Notes: generated from the sequence alone by a model not told the origin. Shown: positions 36,656 through 47,061, counted from the first letter of the stretch. The stretch is 64,000 nucleotides of DNA from Hyphomicrobiales bacterium (GCA_900469965.1 UBZP01000015.1:151804-215803); one strand, 5' to 3'. Made by a program: numbers and translations.

Positions 36656-38067
36656 AGATGCCGAAGAGCATAGGGCTCGTTCATTTCATCGGGATCGGCG
36701 GGATCGGCATGAGCGGCATCGCCGAGGTGCTGCACAATCTCGGCCACCGCGTCCAGGGTTCGGATCAGTCCGACAGCGCCAACGTGCAGCGGCTGCGCGA
36801 CAAGGGCATCAAGGTGTTCGTCGGCCACAAGGCCGAGAATATCGGCGATGCCGAGGTGGTGGTGGTCTCGACCGCCATCAAGAAGAACAATCCGGAACTG
36901 ATCGCCGCGCGCGAGAAGCTTCTGCCGGTGGTGCGCCGCGCCGAGATGCTGGCCGAACTGATGCGGTTCCGCAACGCGATCGCGATCGGCGGCACGCACG
37001 GCAAGACGACCACCACGTCCATGGTCGCCGCGCTGCTGGAGGCCGGCGGGCTCGACCCGACGGTCATCAACGGCGGCATCATCAACGCCTACGGCACCAA
37101 TGCGCGCATGGGCGAGGGCGAGTGGATGGTGGTCGAGGCGGACGAGTCCGACGGCACCTTCCTCAAGCTTCCGGCCGACGTCGCGGTGGTGACCAACATC
37201 GACCCCGAGCATCTCGACCACTACGGCAATTTCGATGCGGTGCGTGCCGCCTTCCGCCAGTTCGTCGAGAACGTGCCGTTCTACGGCTTCGGGGTGATGT
37301 GCCTGGACCATCCGGAAGTGCAGTCCATGGTCAGCCGGATCGAGGACCGCAAGGTCATCACCTACGGCGAGAACCCGCAGGCCGACGTCCGCTTCGGCAA
37401 CGTCCGCATGGACGGGGCGACCTCGGTCTTCGACGTCGAGATCCGCAGGCGGCGCACGGGGCAGGTGATCGAACTGAAGGACCTGCGCCTGCCGATGCCC
37501 GGCCGTCACAACGTTTCCAATGCGACCGCGGCGATCGCGGTCGCCCAGCGGCTCGGCATCAAGCCGGACGCGATCGCCCGCGGCCTTGCCGCCTTCGGCG
37601 GCGTCAAGCGTCGCTTCACGCTGACCGGCACCTGGAATGGCGTCTCGATCTATGACGACTACGGCCACCATCCCGTCGAGATCAGGGCGGTGCTGCGCGC
37701 AGCGCGGGAGGCCTGCCAGGGGCGGATCATCGCCGTCCACCAGCCGCACCGCTATTCGCGCGTGCACAGCCTCTTCGAAGAATTCGCCGGCTGCTTCAAC
37801 GATGCCGACACGATCATGATCGCGCCGATCTACGCGGCAGGCGAGGAGCCGATCGAGGGCGTCAGCGCCGAGACGCTCGTCTCCCGGATAAAGTCGGGTG
37901 GACATCGGGATGCACGCTACCTCGAAGGACCGGAGCAGCTTGCCTCCACCATCGGCGGCATTGCCAGGCCCGGCGACTTTGTGGTTCTCTTGGGCGCAGG
38001 GAGCATTACCTATTGGGCGGCGGCGCTGCCGAACGAACTGGCAGGCATTTCGGGAATGACGGCATGA
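36652..38067 (+). CDS. murC: UDP-N-acetylmuramate--L-alanine ligase
   Basis: A 471-residue Mur ligase. [18 protein letters not shown] at the N-terminus, ATP loop [25 protein letters not shown], and the H-rich [10 protein letters not shown] are MurC hallmarks. It charges UDP-MurNAc with the first amino acid, L-Ala. The ATG at 36652 overlaps the murG stop by four bases and its own stop overlaps murB likewise. Confidence 0.97.
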   Translation: MKMPKSIGLVHFIGIGGIGMSGIAEVLHNLGHRVQGSDQSDSANVQRLRDKGIKVFVGHKAENIGDAEVVVVSTAIKKNNPELIAAREKLLPVVRRAEMLAELMRFRNAIAIGGTHGKTTTTSMVAALLEAGGLDPTVINGGIINAYGTNARMGEGEWMVVEADESDGTFLKLPADVAVVTNIDPEHLDHYGNFDAVRAAFRQFVENVPFYGFGVMCLDHPEVQSMVSRIEDRKVITYGENPQADVRFGNVRMDGATSVFDVEIRRRRTGQVIELKDLRLPMPGRHNVSNATAAIAVAQRLGIKPDAIARGLAAFGGVKRRFTLTGTWNGVSIYDDYGHHPVEIRAVLRAAREACQGRIIAVHQPHRYSRVHSLFEEFAGCFNDADTIMIAPIYAAGEEPIEGVSAETLVSRIKSGGHRDARYLEGPEQLASTIGGIARPGDFVVLLGAGSITYWAAALPNELAGISGMTA

Positions 38068-39038
38068 AGCAGGTGAATGGCGAGAAACTGCTGGCGTCGC
38101 TGGGCGACGGGCTGAAGGACGTGCGGGGACGGCTGACGCCGGACGCGCCGATGGATCGCGTCACCTGGTTCCGCGCCGGCGGCCTGGCGGAACTCATGTT
38201 CCATCCGCACGACACCGATGACCTGATCACGTTCCTCAAGCTCCTGCCCGAGAGCGTGCCGCTGCTGGTGACCGGCGTCGGCTCGAACCTTCTGGTGCGC
38301 GACGGCGGGATCCCCGGCGTCGTGATCCGCCTTTCGGCCAAGGGCTTCGGCGACCTGGAGCTTGCAGGCGACAACAGGATCAAGGCGGGCGCGATCTGCC
38401 CGGACAAGAATATCGCCGCCATGGCGCTCGACAACGGCATCGCCGGCTTCGAGTTTCTCTACGGCATCCCCGGTTCGATCGGCGGCGCGCTCAGGATGAA
38501 CGCCGGCGCCAACGGCGGCGAGACGAAGGACCTCGTGGTCGAGGTGCATGCGGTCGACCGCAAGGGCAACACACATGTGCTGTCCAACGCCGACATGGGC
38601 TACAGCTACCGTCATTCGCAGGCCCCCGAGGGCCTGATCTTCACCCATGCCGTCTTCCAGGGGCAGGCGGGCGACAAGAGCGAGATCCGCACGAAGATGG
38701 ATGCGGTGCGCCAGCATCGCGAGACGGTGCAGCCGATCCGGGAAAAGACCGGCGGCTCGACCTTCAAGAACCCCGAGGGCCACTCGGCCTGGAAACTGAT
38801 CGACGAGGCCGGTTGCCGCGGCCTGATGATCGGCGGCGCGCAGATGTCGCCGATGCACTGCAACTTCATGATCAACACCGGCCAGGCGACCGGCTACGAG
38901 CTGGAGTATCTGGGTGAGACCGTACGTTCGCGCGTGCTCGAGCATTCCGGCGTGATGCTGCAGTGGGAGATCAAGCGGGTCGGCAAGTTCATGCCCGGCT
39001 ATGAGGTCCGAGAGTTCCTGGGCCGGGCGACGGCCTGA
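38064..39038 (+). CDS. murB: UDP-N-acetylenolpyruvoylglucosamine reductase
   Basis: A 324-residue FAD enzyme. [12 protein letters not shown] and [13 protein letters not shown] bind [19 protein letters not shown] is the family signature; [16 protein letters not shown] holds the Ser that protonates the product, and a C-terminal Glu completes the site. It reduces enolpyruvyl-UDP-GlcNAc to UDP-MurNAc with NADPH. The ATG at 38064 (ATGA with murC) was preferred over an upstream in-frame start inside murC. A strong bidirectional terminator follows, so the mur operon ends here. Confidence 0.97.
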   Translation: MKQVNGEKLLASLGDGLKDVRGRLTPDAPMDRVTWFRAGGLAELMFHPHDTDDLITFLKLLPESVPLLVTGVGSNLLVRDGGIPGVVIRLSAKGFGDLELAGDNRIKAGAICPDKNIAAMALDNGIAGFEFLYGIPGSIGGALRMNAGANGGETKDLVVEVHAVDRKGNTHVLSNADMGYSYRHSQAPEGLIFTHAVFQGQAGDKSEIRTKMDAVRQHRETVQPIREKTGGSTFKNPEGHSAWKLIDEAGCRGLMIGGAQMSPMHCNFMINTGQATGYELEYLGETVRSRVLEHSGVMLQWEIKRVGKFMPGYEVREFLGRATA

Positions 39039-39063
39039 TTTCGGAAACACCCATGACATGAAA

Positions 39064-39091
39064 ACGCCGCGGATCGCTCCGCGGCGTCTTT
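39064..39091 (+). terminator. bidirectional terminator between murB and the MFS gene
   Basis: ACGCCGCGGA (39064-39073) pairs perfectly with TCCGCGGCGT (39078-39087) over a 4-nt loop. CTTT follows on the plus strand and TTTTCAT on the minus strand. Confidence 0.75.
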
Positions 39092-39110
39092 CGTTCTTCT
39101 GGCGTGTTGC

Positions 39111-40415
39111 TCAGACCTCTTCCTTGCCGGACAGCAGGATGCAGGCGAGGGTGATCACGGCGGCGATGCCGAGGTAGTAGCCGACATAGGTCATGCCGTA
39201 GTTGGCCTGCAGCCAGGTCGCGATGTAGGGCGCGAGCGAGGCGCCGAAGATGCCGGCGAAGTTGAAGGTGATCGATGAGCCGGTGTAGCGGACCTTGGTC
39301 GGGAAGGGGGCGGCGAGCGCCGTGCCGATCAGGCCGTAGGTCATGCCCATCAGCGCCATCGCGATGATCACGAAGATGAAGATGCCCGTCTCGCCGCTCG
39401 TCATCAGCCCGGGCAGGAAGAAGGAGAAGACGCCGATCAGAACCGTGGTGGCGATCAGCACCTCGCGGCGGCCGTACTTTTCCGCAAGCTTGCCGGCGAC
39501 GGGGATCGACAGGCCGAACAGCACCGAGCCGAGAAGCTGCACTTCGAGGGCCTCGACGAAGGGGATCTTCAGCACCTTGACGTTGTAGGACAGAAGATAG
39601 GCCGAGCCGATATAGAACAGGACGAAGGTGGCGAGCGCCACGAACGTGCCGAGGACGAGGCTCCGCTTGTGGTTGCGGAAGAGTTCGACGACCGGGACCT
39701 CGACGCGCTCGTGCTTCTCGATCGCCTTCTGGAAGGCGGGCGTCTCGGTGATCGACAGGCGGACCCAGAGGCCGACGGCGATGAGCGCGATCGAGGCGAT
39801 GAACGGAATGCGCCAGCCCCAGGCGAGCAGCGATTCCTGCGACATGAAATGCAACAGCAGCCAGAAGACGCCCGAGGACAGGAAGAGGCCGACCGGTGCG
39901 CCGAGCTGGGGGAACATGCCGTACCAGCTGCGCTTGCCCGGCGGGGCGTTCTCGGTCGCGAGCAGGACGGCACCGCCCCATTCGCCGCCGAGGCCGAAGC
40001 CCTGGCCGAAGCGGCACAGCGCCAGAAGCAGCGGCGCGAGCACGCCGATCGTTTCATAGGACGGCAGGAGACCGATGACGACGGTGGAGATGCCCATCGT
40101 CAGGAGGGCCGCCACCAGCGTCGTCTTCCTGCCGATGCGGTCGCCGTAGTGGCCGAACACGATCGCGCCGAGCGGGCGGGCAAAGAAGGCGATCGAGAAG
40201 GTGGCGAAGGAGGCGAGCAGCGCCGTGGTCGCATCGCTGTTGGGAAAGAACAGGGCGGGGAACACGAGAACCGCCGCCGTTGCATAGACGTAGAAATCGA
40301 AAAACTCGATGGTCGTACCGACCAAGCTTGCAAAAAGGACACGCGCCGGGGAGTTCACGGCGGCGGTAGTCGAATGCGTCGCGGTCGGTGACACCGTCAT
40401 GGGAGTGTCACTCAT
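39111..40415 (-). CDS. MFS transporter, metabolite:H+ symporter (MHS) subfamily
   Basis: A 434-residue protein with twelve hydrophobic segments. VGTTIEFFDFYVYATAA at the start of the first helix and FGHYGDRIGRKTTL in loop 2-3 are typical of the MHS group (proline/betaine, shikimate, citrate, alpha-ketoglutarate symporters), as is GFGLGGEWGGAVLLATE. It imports an organic acid or osmolyte with protons; the substrate is not clear. The ATG at 40415 follows GAAGAGAA; a long upstream extension is not supported. It interrupts the dcw cluster on the opposite strand. Confidence 0.92.
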   Translation of the reverse strand: MSDTPMTVSPTATHSTTAAVNSPARVLFASLVGTTIEFFDFYVYATAAVLVFPALFFPNSDATTALLASFATFSIAFFARPLGAIVFGHYGDRIGRKTTLVAALLTMGISTVVIGLLPSYETIGVLAPLLLALCRFGQGFGLGGEWGGAVLLATENAPPGKRSWYGMFPQLGAPVGLFLSSGVFWLLLHFMSQESLLAWGWRIPFIASIALIAVGLWVRLSITETPAFQKAIEKHERVEVPVVELFRNHKRSLVLGTFVALATFVLFYIGSAYLLSYNVKVLKIPFVEALEVQLLGSVLFGLSIPVAGKLAEKYGRREVLIATTVLIGVFSFFLPGLMTSGETGIFIFVIIAMALMGMTYGLIGTALAAPFPTKVRYTGSSITFNFAGIFGASLAPYIATWLQANYGMTYVGYYLGIAAVITLACILLSGKEEV

Positions 40416-40687
40416 GGATATTCTCTTCGCTGTTTCTTGAATGTCAGGTGCCGTCTTGGGAGGCAGCGCGCCCCTCATAGGACACGCGCGGCAATTGTGA
40501 AACAACAAATATGCTGCAGGAGCGGCGTTCCGGTAATTTTCGGCCGGCACGGCGTGCCGCCGCGACATTTTCGGTCGCGGATCCGGCGATCCGGCGCGAG
40601 CGCGGGCTTGCGTGCAACTTATGGTGATCCATTTCCCAACAAATTGTTAACTCCGGCGGTCCTAGATAGGGGCACTGGGGGCCGCAC

Positions 40688-41581
40688 ATGATGGAGCGCG
40701 TCAAAGCTTGGGTGAACGACCAGCTTGCGTTGGGGGAGTTTTCCTCGCGCGAGCAGGTCCTCCGGCGTTCGGCCATCATGGCCCTGCGCATCGCCGCGCT
40801 CGCCTACTTCCTCAACGTTGCCTCGCACCTGATCCTCTATGCGGCGGGCGTCTTTCCCTACGACCTGCCTGCGGCGCTGGTGATCGCGAGCGTGCTGACG
40901 CCGCTGATCGCGCTTCCCGTCGCCTTCATCGCCTATTACGTCGTCGGCCAGGCCGTCTACGAGCTCGCGCTGTCGCGGGCCGAATTCGAGCGGCTGAGCC
41001 GGACGGACTCGCTCTCGGGCCTGCTCAACCGCCGCGCTTTCCTGGAGGCCATCGAGACCGCCGTCTCGCCGGCGGCGCTCGCGATCTTCGACGTCGACCG
41101 GTTCAAGACGATCAACGACACGCTCGGCCACGTGGCGGGCGACGAGGTCATCGTCGCGGTGGCGGGCCGGCTGGCGGCGCTCGGCTGCGGTCGCCATATC
41201 GTCGCGCGCATCGGCGGCGAGGAATTCGCCGTGCTGGTGTGCGGGCTGTCGCCGGACGAGACGCTGGCCTATGTCGAGGATGCCCGCAGCCTGATCGAGG
41301 CCCAGCCGGTCGCCTGCGGCGCGGGCCCGATCGCCGTCACCGTTTCGGCCGGTGTGGCGGATTGCGCGCCGGGGCGGGACTTCGACGACCTCTTTTCCCA
41401 TGCCGACCGGGCCCTCTACCTCGCCAAGGTCTCCGGCCGGAACCGCGTCGTGCACGAACGCGCGGTCGCGGGCGTCGTTCCGCCCACGAGATACGAGGCG
41501 CCGTTCGGCGAGATCGTCCGCGACCTGGGCGGGGGCCGTTTTGCGACGATGGCCGCCGGGCGCCATCAGCCGAAAGCATGA
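40688..41581 (+). CDS. membrane-bound diguanylate cyclase (GGDEF)
   Basis: A 297-residue protein: two membrane helices (about 30-55 and 61-88) joined by a short loop, then a GGDEF domain (about 100-270). The active-site motif is GGEEF (176-180), with FDVDRFKTINDTLGH ahead of it carrying the metal and substrate residues. The inhibitory RxxD site is absent (the positions are Cys and His), so product inhibition is not expected at that site. It makes c-di-GMP from GTP. It lies between murB and ddlB, separated by its own region; a hairpin follows at 41708-41732. Confidence 0.93.
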   Translation: MMERVKAWVNDQLALGEFSSREQVLRRSAIMALRIAALAYFLNVASHLILYAAGVFPYDLPAALVIASVLTPLIALPVAFIAYYVVGQAVYELALSRAEFERLSRTDSLSGLLNRRAFLEAIETAVSPAALAIFDVDRFKTINDTLGHVAGDEVIVAVAGRLAALGCGRHIVARIGGEEFAVLVCGLSPDETLAYVEDARSLIEAQPVACGAGPIAVTVSAGVADCAPGRDFDDLFSHADRALYLAKVSGRNRVVHERAVAGVVPPTRYEAPFGEIVRDLGGGRFATMAAGRHQPKA

Positions 41582-41707
41582 GTTCGTTTCGCCGGCGGCT
41601 CGTATTCCGGGTCCTGTCCCGGTCATCGGCGGCGCACTCGGTGCGCTCGTCCGGAAGGCCCTAGGCGAGGACGACTGAGCGACCCCTCATCGCCGGCTTC
41701 CGTTGTC

Positions 41708-41732
41708 GCCCGCTCCGCAACGAGGGGCGGGC
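41708..41732 (+). terminator. hairpin after the diguanylate cyclase gene
   Basis: GCCCGCTCC (41708-41716) pairs with GGGGCGGGC (41724-41732), with one T-G wobble and a 7-nt loop. Only a weak T content follows. Confidence 0.4.
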
Positions 41733-41784
41733 GCTCTCATTGCACATCTTCATGTGTTGGAGCTTGCATTGCCGGCAACTCTCT

Positions 41785-41887
41785 GATTCTAAGCCATGAA
41801 TCGCTGTCGCTTCTTGATTCTGTGGTGAAGCGTTAACGGCCGCGACGCGTGCCGGTTAACGAAAGTAAACGCTTCATTAACCATAAT
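41785..41887 (+). promoter_or_regulatory. CcrM/CtrA-type control region of ddlB-ftsQAZ
   Basis: Three GANTC sites (41785-41789, 41798-41802, 41816-41820) sit within 36 bp. Downstream, TAAA-N7-TTAA (41866-41880) matches the CtrA box TTAA-N7-TTAA at all but one base and is directly followed by CATAAT (41882-41887), a good -10. CtrA usually acts from the -35 position, as here. Binding is inferred. Confidence 0.5.
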
Positions 41888-41991
41888 GTCGTTGTAGTGA
41901 CGGTGAGGCGGGAATGCGAGTCGCCGGTGCCGAGGAAGATCAGGCCCGCGCAAGGCAATCCGGTCAGTGTGCGAGAGAGTCAGGAGTGAAA

Positions 41992-42915
41992 ATGAGCAAG
42001 CATGTCGCGGTGCTGATGGGCGGGATTTCTTCCGAGAGGCCCGTGAGCCTTTCGTCCGGCAGCGCCTGCGCGGATGCGCTCGAGGCTCATGGCTATCGCG
42101 TCACCCGCGTCGATGTCGGCTACGACGTCGCGACCGTCCTGGCGGACCTGAAGCCGGACGTCGCCTTCAATGCCCTGCACGGCCCCTTCGGCGAGGACGG
42201 CAAGATCCAGGGCATCCTCGAATACCTCCAGATTCCCTATACCCATTCGGGCGTGCTGGCGTCGGCGCTGGCGATGGACAAGGGGCAGGCGAAGATCGTT
42301 GCCAAGGCTGCCGGCGTTCCCGTGGCCGAGGCGAAGCTGATGAGCCGCTTCGACATCACCTCCAGGCATCCGATGAAGCCGCCATACGTGGTCAAGCCGG
42401 TGCGCGAGGGGTCGAGCTTCGGCGTCGTCATCGTCAAGGAGGATCAGCCGCATCCGCCGCAGGTCATCACCTCCAGCGACTGGCGATATGGCGACCAGGT
42501 GATGGTCGAGCGCTACGTCTACGGGCGCGAACTGACATGCGGCGTCATGGGCGGCGTGGCGCTCGGGGTCACCGAGGTGGTGCCGCAGGGGCACGGCTTC
42601 TATGATTATGATGCGAAATACGAGAAAGGCGGCTCGAGACACGTCCTTCCGGCGCAAATTTCACCAAATATTTACCAAAAAATACAAACACTCGCACTCA
42701 AGGCGCATCAAGCGATCGGGTGCCGCGGCGTCAGCAGATCGGACTTCCGGTATGACGACCGTTTCTCCGAAAATGGCGAGATCGTGTGGCTGGAGATCAA
42801 TACGCAGCCCGGCATGACCCCGACATCCCTGGTGCCCGAAATGGCCGTCCATGCCGGTCATTCCTTTGGTGAATTCTTGAGTTGGATGGTGGAGGACGCG
42901 TCTTGTTTGCGTTGA
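41992..42915 (+). CDS. ddlB: D-alanine--D-alanine ligase
   Basis: A 307-residue ATP-grasp ligase. [19 protein letters not shown] is the N-terminal D-Ala binding part; [18 protein letters not shown] and [19 protein letters not shown] follow; SRSDFRYDD and [20 protein letters not shown] carry the metal-binding acids. It makes the D-Ala-D-Ala dipeptide used by MurF. The ATG at 41992 follows CAGGAG. Codons near 42655-42700 are unusually AT-rich for this genome (AAA, ATA, CAA, ACA in a row). The 3' end overlaps ftsQ by 13 bases. Confidence 0.96.
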   Translation: MSKHVAVLMGGISSERPVSLSSGSACADALEAHGYRVTRVDVGYDVATVLADLKPDVAFNALHGPFGEDGKIQGILEYLQIPYTHSGVLASALAMDKGQAKIVAKAAGVPVAEAKLMSRFDITSRHPMKPPYVVKPVREGSSFGVVIVKEDQPHPPQVITSSDWRYGDQVMVERYVYGRELTCGVMGGVALGVTEVVPQGHGFYDYDAKYEKGGSRHVLPAQISPNIYQKIQTLALKAHQAIGCRGVSRSDFRYDDRFSENGEIVWLEINTQPGMTPTSLVPEMAVHAGHSFGEFLSWMVEDASCLR

Positions 42916-43835
42916 CCGGCAGAAAGAGAAGCAGAGCGCGCCAGATGGACGCCGCGGGCCTCGCGGAGGCCGAGGGCGGCCGCGTGCTGCCGCGTCCGCT
43001 GCGCCGCCTCGTGCGCTTCGCCGTCGGTCTCGCCGTGGGGCGCGTGTCGATCCCGCGCCATGCCGGCTCGGTCGCCGCCGCTTCCTTCTTCGCCGCCACC
43101 GGCTTCTACGGCATGTCGCTCGGCGGGCACACGCAGGACTTCGCCCAGACGACCACGACCGCCGTCGGCTTTGCCATCGACGACGTCAAGGTTTCCGGCG
43201 CACGCGAAACCTCCGAGATCGAGATCCTCGAACTGCTCGGCCTCGACGGCACGACCTCGCTGGTCGCGCTCGATGTCGAGGAGGCCCGGCGCAAGCTGTC
43301 GGAACTGCCCTGGGTGGAGCACGTCTCGGTGCGCAAGGTCTATCCGGGGACGATCGAGGTGGCGCTGAAGGAGCGCAGCGCCTTCGGCATCTGGCAGCAC
43401 GGCAACGATCTCTCCCTGATCGAAAAGAACGGCAGCGTGATCGCGCCGCTGCGCGACAGCAAGTTCTCCACCCTGCCGCTATTCGTCGGCCGGGATGCGG
43501 AGGTTGCCGCCGCCGATGTCGAAAAGCAGTTCGAGGCCTGGCCGGACGTCAAGGCACGGGTGAAGGCCTATGTACGCGTCGCCGGCCGCCGCTGGGACCT
43601 GCGCCTCGACAACGGCGTGCTCGTGATGCTGCCGGAAAGCAACGTGCCGCGCGCCATGGAAGTTCTCGCCCGGCTCGAGGCCGAGCAGGGGATCCTGGAG
43701 CGCGACATCGCCGCCGTGGACCTGAGACTGGAAGACCGTACCACCGTGCGGCTGACCGAAGGCGCCGTCGAGCGCCGCAAGGTCGTGCTCGAGCAGCGGA
43801 CGAAGGAACTGAAGAAGGTGACCGACCGCTCATGA
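42903..43835 (+). CDS. ftsQ: cell division protein FtsQ
   Basis: A 310-residue bitopic protein: a basic cytoplasmic end (about 1-60), one membrane span (about 63-85, [17 protein letters not shown] region), a POTRA domain beginning [18 protein letters not shown], and a beta domain to the C-terminus. It connects FtsL/FtsB to the early divisome. The start is TTG at 42903, because GGAGG lies seven bases upstream and the length fits rhizobial FtsQ; a TTG at 42882 lacks such a site. It overlaps ddlB by 13 bases and ftsA by four. Confidence 0.93.
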   Translation: MFALTGRKRSRARQMDAAGLAEAEGGRVLPRPLRRLVRFAVGLAVGRVSIPRHAGSVAAASFFAATGFYGMSLGGHTQDFAQTTTTAVGFAIDDVKVSGARETSEIEILELLGLDGTTSLVALDVEEARRKLSELPWVEHVSVRKVYPGTIEVALKERSAFGIWQHGNDLSLIEKNGSVIAPLRDSKFSTLPLFVGRDAEVAAADVEKQFEAWPDVKARVKAYVRVAGRRWDLRLDNGVLVMLPESNVPRAMEVLARLEAEQGILERDIAAVDLRLEDRTTVRLTEGAVERRKVVLEQRTKELKKVTDRS

Positions 43836-45163
43836 GTATCTTCGGCTCCTCCCATTTCGGCTTGCCCCGCCTGAAGCCGCTCAATTCGAAGCGGTCGCAC
43901 ATCGTCTCGGTCCTGGACATCGGCTCGACGAAGGTCGTCTGCATGATCGGCCGGCTGACGCCGCGTCCGGAGAGCGAGATCCTGCCGGGCCGCACCCACT
44001 CGATCGAGATCATCGGCCTCGGCCACCAGCGCTCGCGCGGCGTCAAGAACGGCGTGATCGCCGACCTCGATGCGGCCGAGAGCGTCGTCCGCCTGGCGGT
44101 CGATGCGGCCGAGCGGATGGCCGGGCTCACGATCGACAGCCTGATCGTCAACGTTTCGGCCGGGCGCCTGCAGAGCGACATCTATACCGGCACCATCGAT
44201 CTCGGCGGTCAGGAGGTCGAGGCGGCCGACCTGCGCAAGGTGCTCACGGCGGCCGGTCAGCGCTCGCTGCGCCAGGACCGGGCGATCCTGCATTCGCTGC
44301 CGACCGGCTACTCGCTGGACGGCGAGCGCGGCATCCGCGATCCGCTTTCGATGTACGGCGACGTGCTCGGCGTCGACATGCACGTGCTGACGGCCGAGCG
44401 CACCGCGCTGAAGAACCTGGAGCTCTGCGTCAACCGCGCGCACCTGTCGGTCGAGGGCATGGTGGCGACCCCCTATGCGAGCGGCCTGTCGGCGCTCGTC
44501 GACGACGAGGTCGAGCTCGGCTGCGCCTGCATCGACATGGGCGGCGGCACGACGGCGATCTCGGTCTTCGCCGAGGGGAAGCTGGTGCATGCGGATGCGG
44601 TGGCGCTCGGCGGCCATCACGTCACGACCGACATCGCCCGCGGCCTTTCGACCCGCATCGAGGATGCCGAGCGGCTGAAGGTCGTGCACGGTTCGGCGCT
44701 GCCGAACGCGTCCGACGAAAGCGACATCGTCGCCGTCCCGCCGATCGGCGAGGACGATCGCGACCAACCGACCCACGTGCCGCGGGCGCTGCTCTCGCGC
44801 ATCGTCTGCGCCCGTATCGAGGAGACGCTCGAACTGATCCGCGACCGGATCCAGCGGTCCGGCTTCTCGCCGATCGTGGGCAAGAGAATCGTGCTGACCG
44901 GCGGTGCCAGCCAGCTCACGGGACTGCCGGAAGCCGCGCGCCGGATTCTGGCGCGCAACGTTCGCGTCGGGCGCCCGCTCGGCGTTTCGGGCCTGCCTGC
45001 CGCGGCCAAGGGTGCGGCGTTTTCCACGGCGGTCGGCCTGATGATCTATCCGCAGGTGGCGGAGTTGGAAGCGCATTCGACGCAGGGCGGCATGCTTGCG
45101 TCGCTTGCAGGAGGAAACGGCCGCATTGCCCGCATGGGGCAGTGGCTGAAGGAGAGTTTCTGA
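43832..45163 (+). CDS. ftsA: cell division protein FtsA
   Basis: A 443-residue actin-like ATPase. VLDIGSTKVVCMI is the phosphate-1 loop; CACIDMGGGTTAISVF the phosphate-2 loop; RIVLTGGASQLTGLPE the adenosine motif. The C-terminal MARMGQWLKESF-type helix (ending QWLKESF) is the amphipathic membrane-targeting segment. It tethers FtsZ to the membrane. The ATG at 43832 overlaps the ftsQ stop as ATGA. Length is normal for alphaproteobacteria. About 97 bp separate it from ftsZ. Confidence 0.97.
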   Translation: MSIFGSSHFGLPRLKPLNSKRSHIVSVLDIGSTKVVCMIGRLTPRPESEILPGRTHSIEIIGLGHQRSRGVKNGVIADLDAAESVVRLAVDAAERMAGLTIDSLIVNVSAGRLQSDIYTGTIDLGGQEVEAADLRKVLTAAGQRSLRQDRAILHSLPTGYSLDGERGIRDPLSMYGDVLGVDMHVLTAERTALKNLELCVNRAHLSVEGMVATPYASGLSALVDDEVELGCACIDMGGGTTAISVFAEGKLVHADAVALGGHHVTTDIARGLSTRIEDAERLKVVHGSALPNASDESDIVAVPPIGEDDRDQPTHVPRALLSRIVCARIEETLELIRDRIQRSGFSPIVGKRIVLTGGASQLTGLPEAARRILARNVRVGRPLGVSGLPAAAKGAAFSTAVGLMIYPQVAELEAHSTQGGMLASLAGGNGRIARMGQWLKESF

Positions 45164-45181
45164 CGGGTTGCCGCCGGGTAG

Positions 45182-45209
45182 TTGCGTAGGCGGGTTACGG
45201 AATTAGACA
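45182..45209 (+). promoter_or_regulatory. possible extra promoter of ftsZ
   Basis: TTGCGT (45182-45187) and TAGACA (45204-45209) are 16 bp apart in the 97-bp ftsA-ftsZ gap, the only sizeable gap in ddlB-ftsZ. It is a weak match. Confidence 0.3.
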
Positions 45210-45260
45210 ATTTGGCCGGTGTGGCGATGCAGGCCAGAACAGACAAAAGGAACATCGACA

Positions 45261-46991
45261 ATGACGATCAAGCTGCAGAAGCCGGACATCACTGAGCTGA
45301 AGCCCCGCATCACCGTATTCGGGGTCGGCGGTGGCGGCGGCAACGCTGTCAACAACATGATCACCGCAGGGCTCCAGGGCGTCGACTTCGTCGTCGCCAA
45401 CACGGACGCCCAGGCGCTCACCATGACCAAGGCCGAGCGCATCATCCAGATGGGCGCGCAGGTCACCGAAGGCCTCGGCGCCGGTTCGCAGCCCGAGGTC
45501 GGAAGGGCGGCCGCCGAGGAGTGCATCGACGAGATCATCGACCACCTGAACGGAACGCACATGTGCTTCGTCACCGCCGGCATGGGCGGCGGCACCGGCA
45601 CGGGTGCAGCCCCGATCGTCGCGCAGGCGGCCCGCAACAAGGGCATCCTGACCGTCGGCGTCGTCACCAAGCCGTTCCACTTCGAGGGCGGCCGCCGCAT
45701 GCGGCTTGCCGAACAGGGCATCCAGGAACTGCAGAAGTCGGTCGACACGCTGATCGTGATCCCGAACCAGAACCTGTTCAGGATCGCCAACGACAAGACC
45801 ACCTTTGCCGACGCCTTCGCGATGGCCGACCAGGTGCTCTATTCGGGCGTTGCCTGCATCACCGACCTGATGGTCAAGGAAGGCCTGATCAACCTCGACT
45901 TCGCCGACGTCCGCTCGGTGATGCGCGAGATGGGCCGGGCGATGATGGGCACCGGCGAGGCATCGGGCGAGGGCCGCGCGATGGCCGCAGCCGAGGCCGC
46001 GATCGCCAACCCGCTCCTCGACGAGACCTCGATGAAGGGCGCGCAGGGCCTGCTGATCTCCATCACCGGCGGTCGCGACCTGACGCTGTTCGAAGTCGAC
46101 GAGGCGGCGACCCGCATCCGCGAGGAAGTCGATCCGGACGCCAACATCATCCTGGGCGCGACCTTCGACGAGGAACTGGAAGGCCTGATCCGCGTCTCCG
46201 TCGTCGCGACCGGCATCGACCGCGCCGCTGCGGAGGTCGCAGGCAAGGCTGCCGACTTTCGTCCGGTGAACAAGCCGCTCGTCCGTCCGTCGGCCGCCGT
46301 TCCGCCGCAGCCGCAGGTCGCCCCGGCGCCGCAGCCGGTCGCAGCCGCACCCGCACCGGCCCCCGTCATGGCCCAGCCGGTCGCCCCGCAGCCGATGCGG
46401 GCGGCCGACCCGATCGCCGAGACGATTCGCCAGGCAGAGATCGGCCTCGAGCGCGAACTGGCGCTTCCGGACGCCAAGCCGGCCGTCGCGCCGCAGGAGG
46501 AGTTCCGTCCGCAGAGCCGGATCTTCGCATCCGCTCCGGCCGCTGAGGCCCCGGTCGCCGCACGCCCGGCTCCGGCCCCGCAGCCGCAGTACCAGCCGGC
46601 ACCGGCCATGCGGGCCGAGCCCGCAGCCCCGGTCATCCGCCAGGAACCGGTCGCGACCCGCATGCCGAAGATCGAGGACTTCCCGCCGGTGGTGAAGGCG
46701 GAGATGGACCATCGCGTCCAGCCGGCGCAGGTCCAGGCCGAGGAACGCGGCCCGATGGGGCTGCTGAAGCGGATCACCTCCTCGCTCGGACGCCGCGACG
46801 AGGAAGAGCAGCCGGCCGCGGCAGAGGCCGCTCCGGCGCAGCAGCGCCGGGCAATGTCGCCGGAAGCGAGCATCTACGCGCCGCGCCGCGGCCAGCTCGA
46901 CGACCACGGCCGCGCCACGCCGCAGCCGCGGGCGCTGAGCGAGGACGACCAGCTGGAGATTCCCGCCTTCCTGCGCCGCCAGTCGAACTGA
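45261..46991 (+). CDS. ftsZ: cell division protein FtsZ, long-linker type
   Basis: A 576-residue tubulin homologue. The GTPase core has [14 protein letters not shown], the tubulin signature GGGTGTG (109-115) and the T7 loop [11 protein letters not shown]. The core ends near 320; residues about 323-555 form an Ala/Pro/Gln-rich disordered linker, much longer than the roughly 50 residues of E. coli, as is usual in Rhizobiales. The C-terminal peptide [10 protein letters not shown] (566-575) binds FtsA. FtsZ builds the division ring at midcell. The ATG at 45261 follows AAAGGAA. A strong terminator ends the transcript. Confidence 0.98.
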   Translation: MTIKLQKPDITELKPRITVFGVGGGGGNAVNNMITAGLQGVDFVVANTDAQALTMTKAERIIQMGAQVTEGLGAGSQPEVGRAAAEECIDEIIDHLNGTHMCFVTAGMGGGTGTGAAPIVAQAARNKGILTVGVVTKPFHFEGGRRMRLAEQGIQELQKSVDTLIVIPNQNLFRIANDKTTFADAFAMADQVLYSGVACITDLMVKEGLINLDFADVRSVMREMGRAMMGTGEASGEGRAMAAAEAAIANPLLDETSMKGAQGLLISITGGRDLTLFEVDEAATRIREEVDPDANIILGATFDEELEGLIRVSVVATGIDRAAAEVAGKAADFRPVNKPLVRPSAAVPPQPQVAPAPQPVAAAPAPAPVMAQPVAPQPMRAADPIAETIRQAEIGLERELALPDAKPAVAPQEEFRPQSRIFASAPAAEAPVAARPAPAPQPQYQPAPAMRAEPAAPVIRQEPVATRMPKIEDFPPVVKAEMDHRVQPAQVQAEERGPMGLLKRITSSLGRRDEEEQPAAAEAAPAQQRRAMSPEASIYAPRRGQLDDHGRATPQPRALSEDDQLEIPAFLRRQSN

Positions 46992-47012
46992 GGCGTCACG
47001 ATTGTTGCAACA

Positions 47013-47050
47013 AAGGCCCGGATCCCGCATCCGGGCCTTCTTCTTTTTCT
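47013..47050 (+). terminator. rho-independent terminator after ftsZ
   Basis: AAGGCCCGGAT (47013-47023) pairs perfectly with ATCCGGGCCTT (47029-47039), followed by CTTCTTTTTCT. It closes the ddlB-ftsQAZ unit. Confidence 0.9.
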
Positions 47051-47061
47051 CTGTTCTTTCA

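Larger units (their letters stand above)
41582..41991 (+). other. 410-bp gap: terminator and ddlB-ftsQAZ control region
   Basis: It contains the hairpin at 41708-41732, a cell-cycle type control region at 41785-41887 (see separate entries) and a leader of about 100 nt before ddlB. I see no gene in it. Confidence 0.5.

Noticed and set aside
39039..41991. The transporter and diguanylate cyclase as a horizontally acquired island
   Set aside because: There are no mobile element ends, direct repeats or composition change, so an old insertion or ancestral order is as likely.
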